A stretch of 5,340 nt of DNA from NCBI GenBank assembly GCA_964463655.1, contig CAYXDG010000125.1, positions 1-5,340 of the forward strand, in the 5' to 3' direction. The first letter of the stretch is position 1. Each line of letters begins with the position of its first letter. The translations under genes were made by a program, and so were the position numbers. The notes under the pieces were generated by a model. The model worked only from the letters and a program-made list of their open reading frames with translations, did no database searches and was not told the DNA's origin. This document shows positions 4,766 to 5,340 of the stretch, piece by piece. The stretch comes from Halothece sp964463655. GTDB taxonomy: Bacteria; Cyanobacteriota; Cyanobacteriia; Cyanobacteriales; Rubidibacteraceae.

Positions 4766-5340
4766 GTGACGCAAACTAATTTAGACTTTCTCCAAAAAAC
4801 CGACCCGGTCATTGCGGGCATGATGGAAAAAGAATTAGGGCGACAAAGAGACCATCTGGAAATGATCGCCAGTGAAAACTTTACCTCTCCTGCGGTGATG
4901 GCGACTCAAGGATCAGTCCTCACCAACAAATATGCAGAAGGACTGCCAGGGAAACGCTACTATGGCGGTTGTGAGTTTATTGATGAAATTGAACAAGTCG
5001 CCATCGATCGCGCCAAAGAATTATTTAGCGCTGCGAGTGCCAATGTTCAGCCCCATTCTGGCGCACAAGCCAACTTTGCCGTTTTCCTCACTCTCCTTAA
5101 TCCAGGGGATAAAATTATGGGGATGGACTTATCTCATGGCGGACACCTGACACATGGGTCTCCCGTGAACGTTTCTGGGAAATGGTTTGAAGCAGTTCAC
5201 TATGGCGTTAGTCAAGAAACCGAACAACTAGACTATGACCATATCTTAGAACTAGCCCGTCAAGAGCGTCCAAAATTAATTATCTGTGGCTACTCAGCTT
5301 ACCCTCGGATTATTAATTTTGAAAAATTCCGCGCGATCGC
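4766..5340 (+). CDS. glyA: Serine hydroxymethyltransferase, N-terminal part (right edge truncated)
   Basis: The frame is open from the GTG at 4766 to the window end, giving 191 residues of a protein normally about 425 long. The enzyme is a PLP-dependent cytosolic dimer or tetramer that interconverts serine plus tetrahydrofolate and glycine plus methylene-tetrahydrofolate. Family motifs visible are RQRDHLEMIASENF (26-39), TNKYAEGLPGKRYYGGCEFID (53-73), QPHSGAQAN (95-103), MDLSHGGHLTHG (120-131) and KLIICGYSAYPR (170-181). The PLP-binding lysine lies beyond the edge. GTG is chosen as start because the N-terminal TQTNLDFLQKTDP is typical of cyanobacterial GlyA; the first in-frame ATG is residue 19 and would cut this off. 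AGGA at 4751-4754 is an acceptable if slightly distant ribosome binding site. Confidence 0.96.
   Translation, partial: MTQTNLDFLQKTDPVIAGMMEKELGRQRDHLEMIASENFTSPAVMATQGSVLTNKYAEGLPGKRYYGGCEFIDEIEQVAIDRAKELFSAASANVQPHSGAQANFAVFLTLLNPGDKIMGMDLSHGGHLTHGSPVNVSGKWFEAVHYGVSQETEQLDYDHILELARQERPKLIICGYSAYPRIINFEKFRAI

Noticed and set aside
4932..5150. Small + strand open frame inside glyA
   Set aside because: It is in a different frame from the strongly conserved GlyA sequence.

Overview
The window looks like chromosomal DNA from a cyanobacterium. It has four copies of the octamer GCGATCGC (the HIP1 repeat typical of many cyanobacteria). The proteins read as cyanobacterial-type versions of familiar families, and a tRNA-Glu(UUC) is close to the form used in cyanobacteria and plastids. 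The genus cannot be fixed from this window; a unicellular, moderately AT-rich lineage is an impression only.

Layout, left to right. Positions 1-378 are the C-terminal part of a NrdG-like radical SAM protein, cut by the left edge. Two sugar-transferase-like genes follow on the + strand (502-1098, TIGR04282-like; 1199-1876, TIGR04283-like). These two families are commonly paired and are linked by annotation to arsenosugar-type rSAM/selenodomain clusters. A hairpin that can terminate transcription in both directions separates them from a minus-strand tRNA-Glu(UUC), which has a clear sigma70 promoter. Upstream of that on the minus strand is a YacP/Rae1-like NYN-domain RNase gene, divergent from rpmB (ribosomal protein bL28). 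At the right edge is glyA (serine hydroxymethyltransferase), with a GTG start and cut by the window end.

The accessory part lies between rpmB and glyA. It is an IscB locus: a roughly 290-nt structured non-coding stretch where the omega RNA (HEARO RNA) of IscB is expected, followed by an iscB gene. Put back in one frame, the protein has about 426 residues: PLMP-like N-terminus, RuvC-I, arginine-rich bridge helix, RuvC-II, HNH, RuvC-III and a C-terminal target-interaction region. All expected catalytic and zinc-binding residues are visible. The reading frame is broken once, inside a run of eight G (3679-3686) just after the bridge helix. No TnpA transposase is visible, so the element is non-autonomous, immobile, or mobilised in trans.

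The most interesting points are the single G-tract frameshift in an otherwise intact RNA-guided nuclease (decay, phase variation by slippage, or a sequencing error), the well-structured RNA upstream, and the placement of the RNA directly downstream of a highly expressed ribosomal protein gene with no terminator visible between them.
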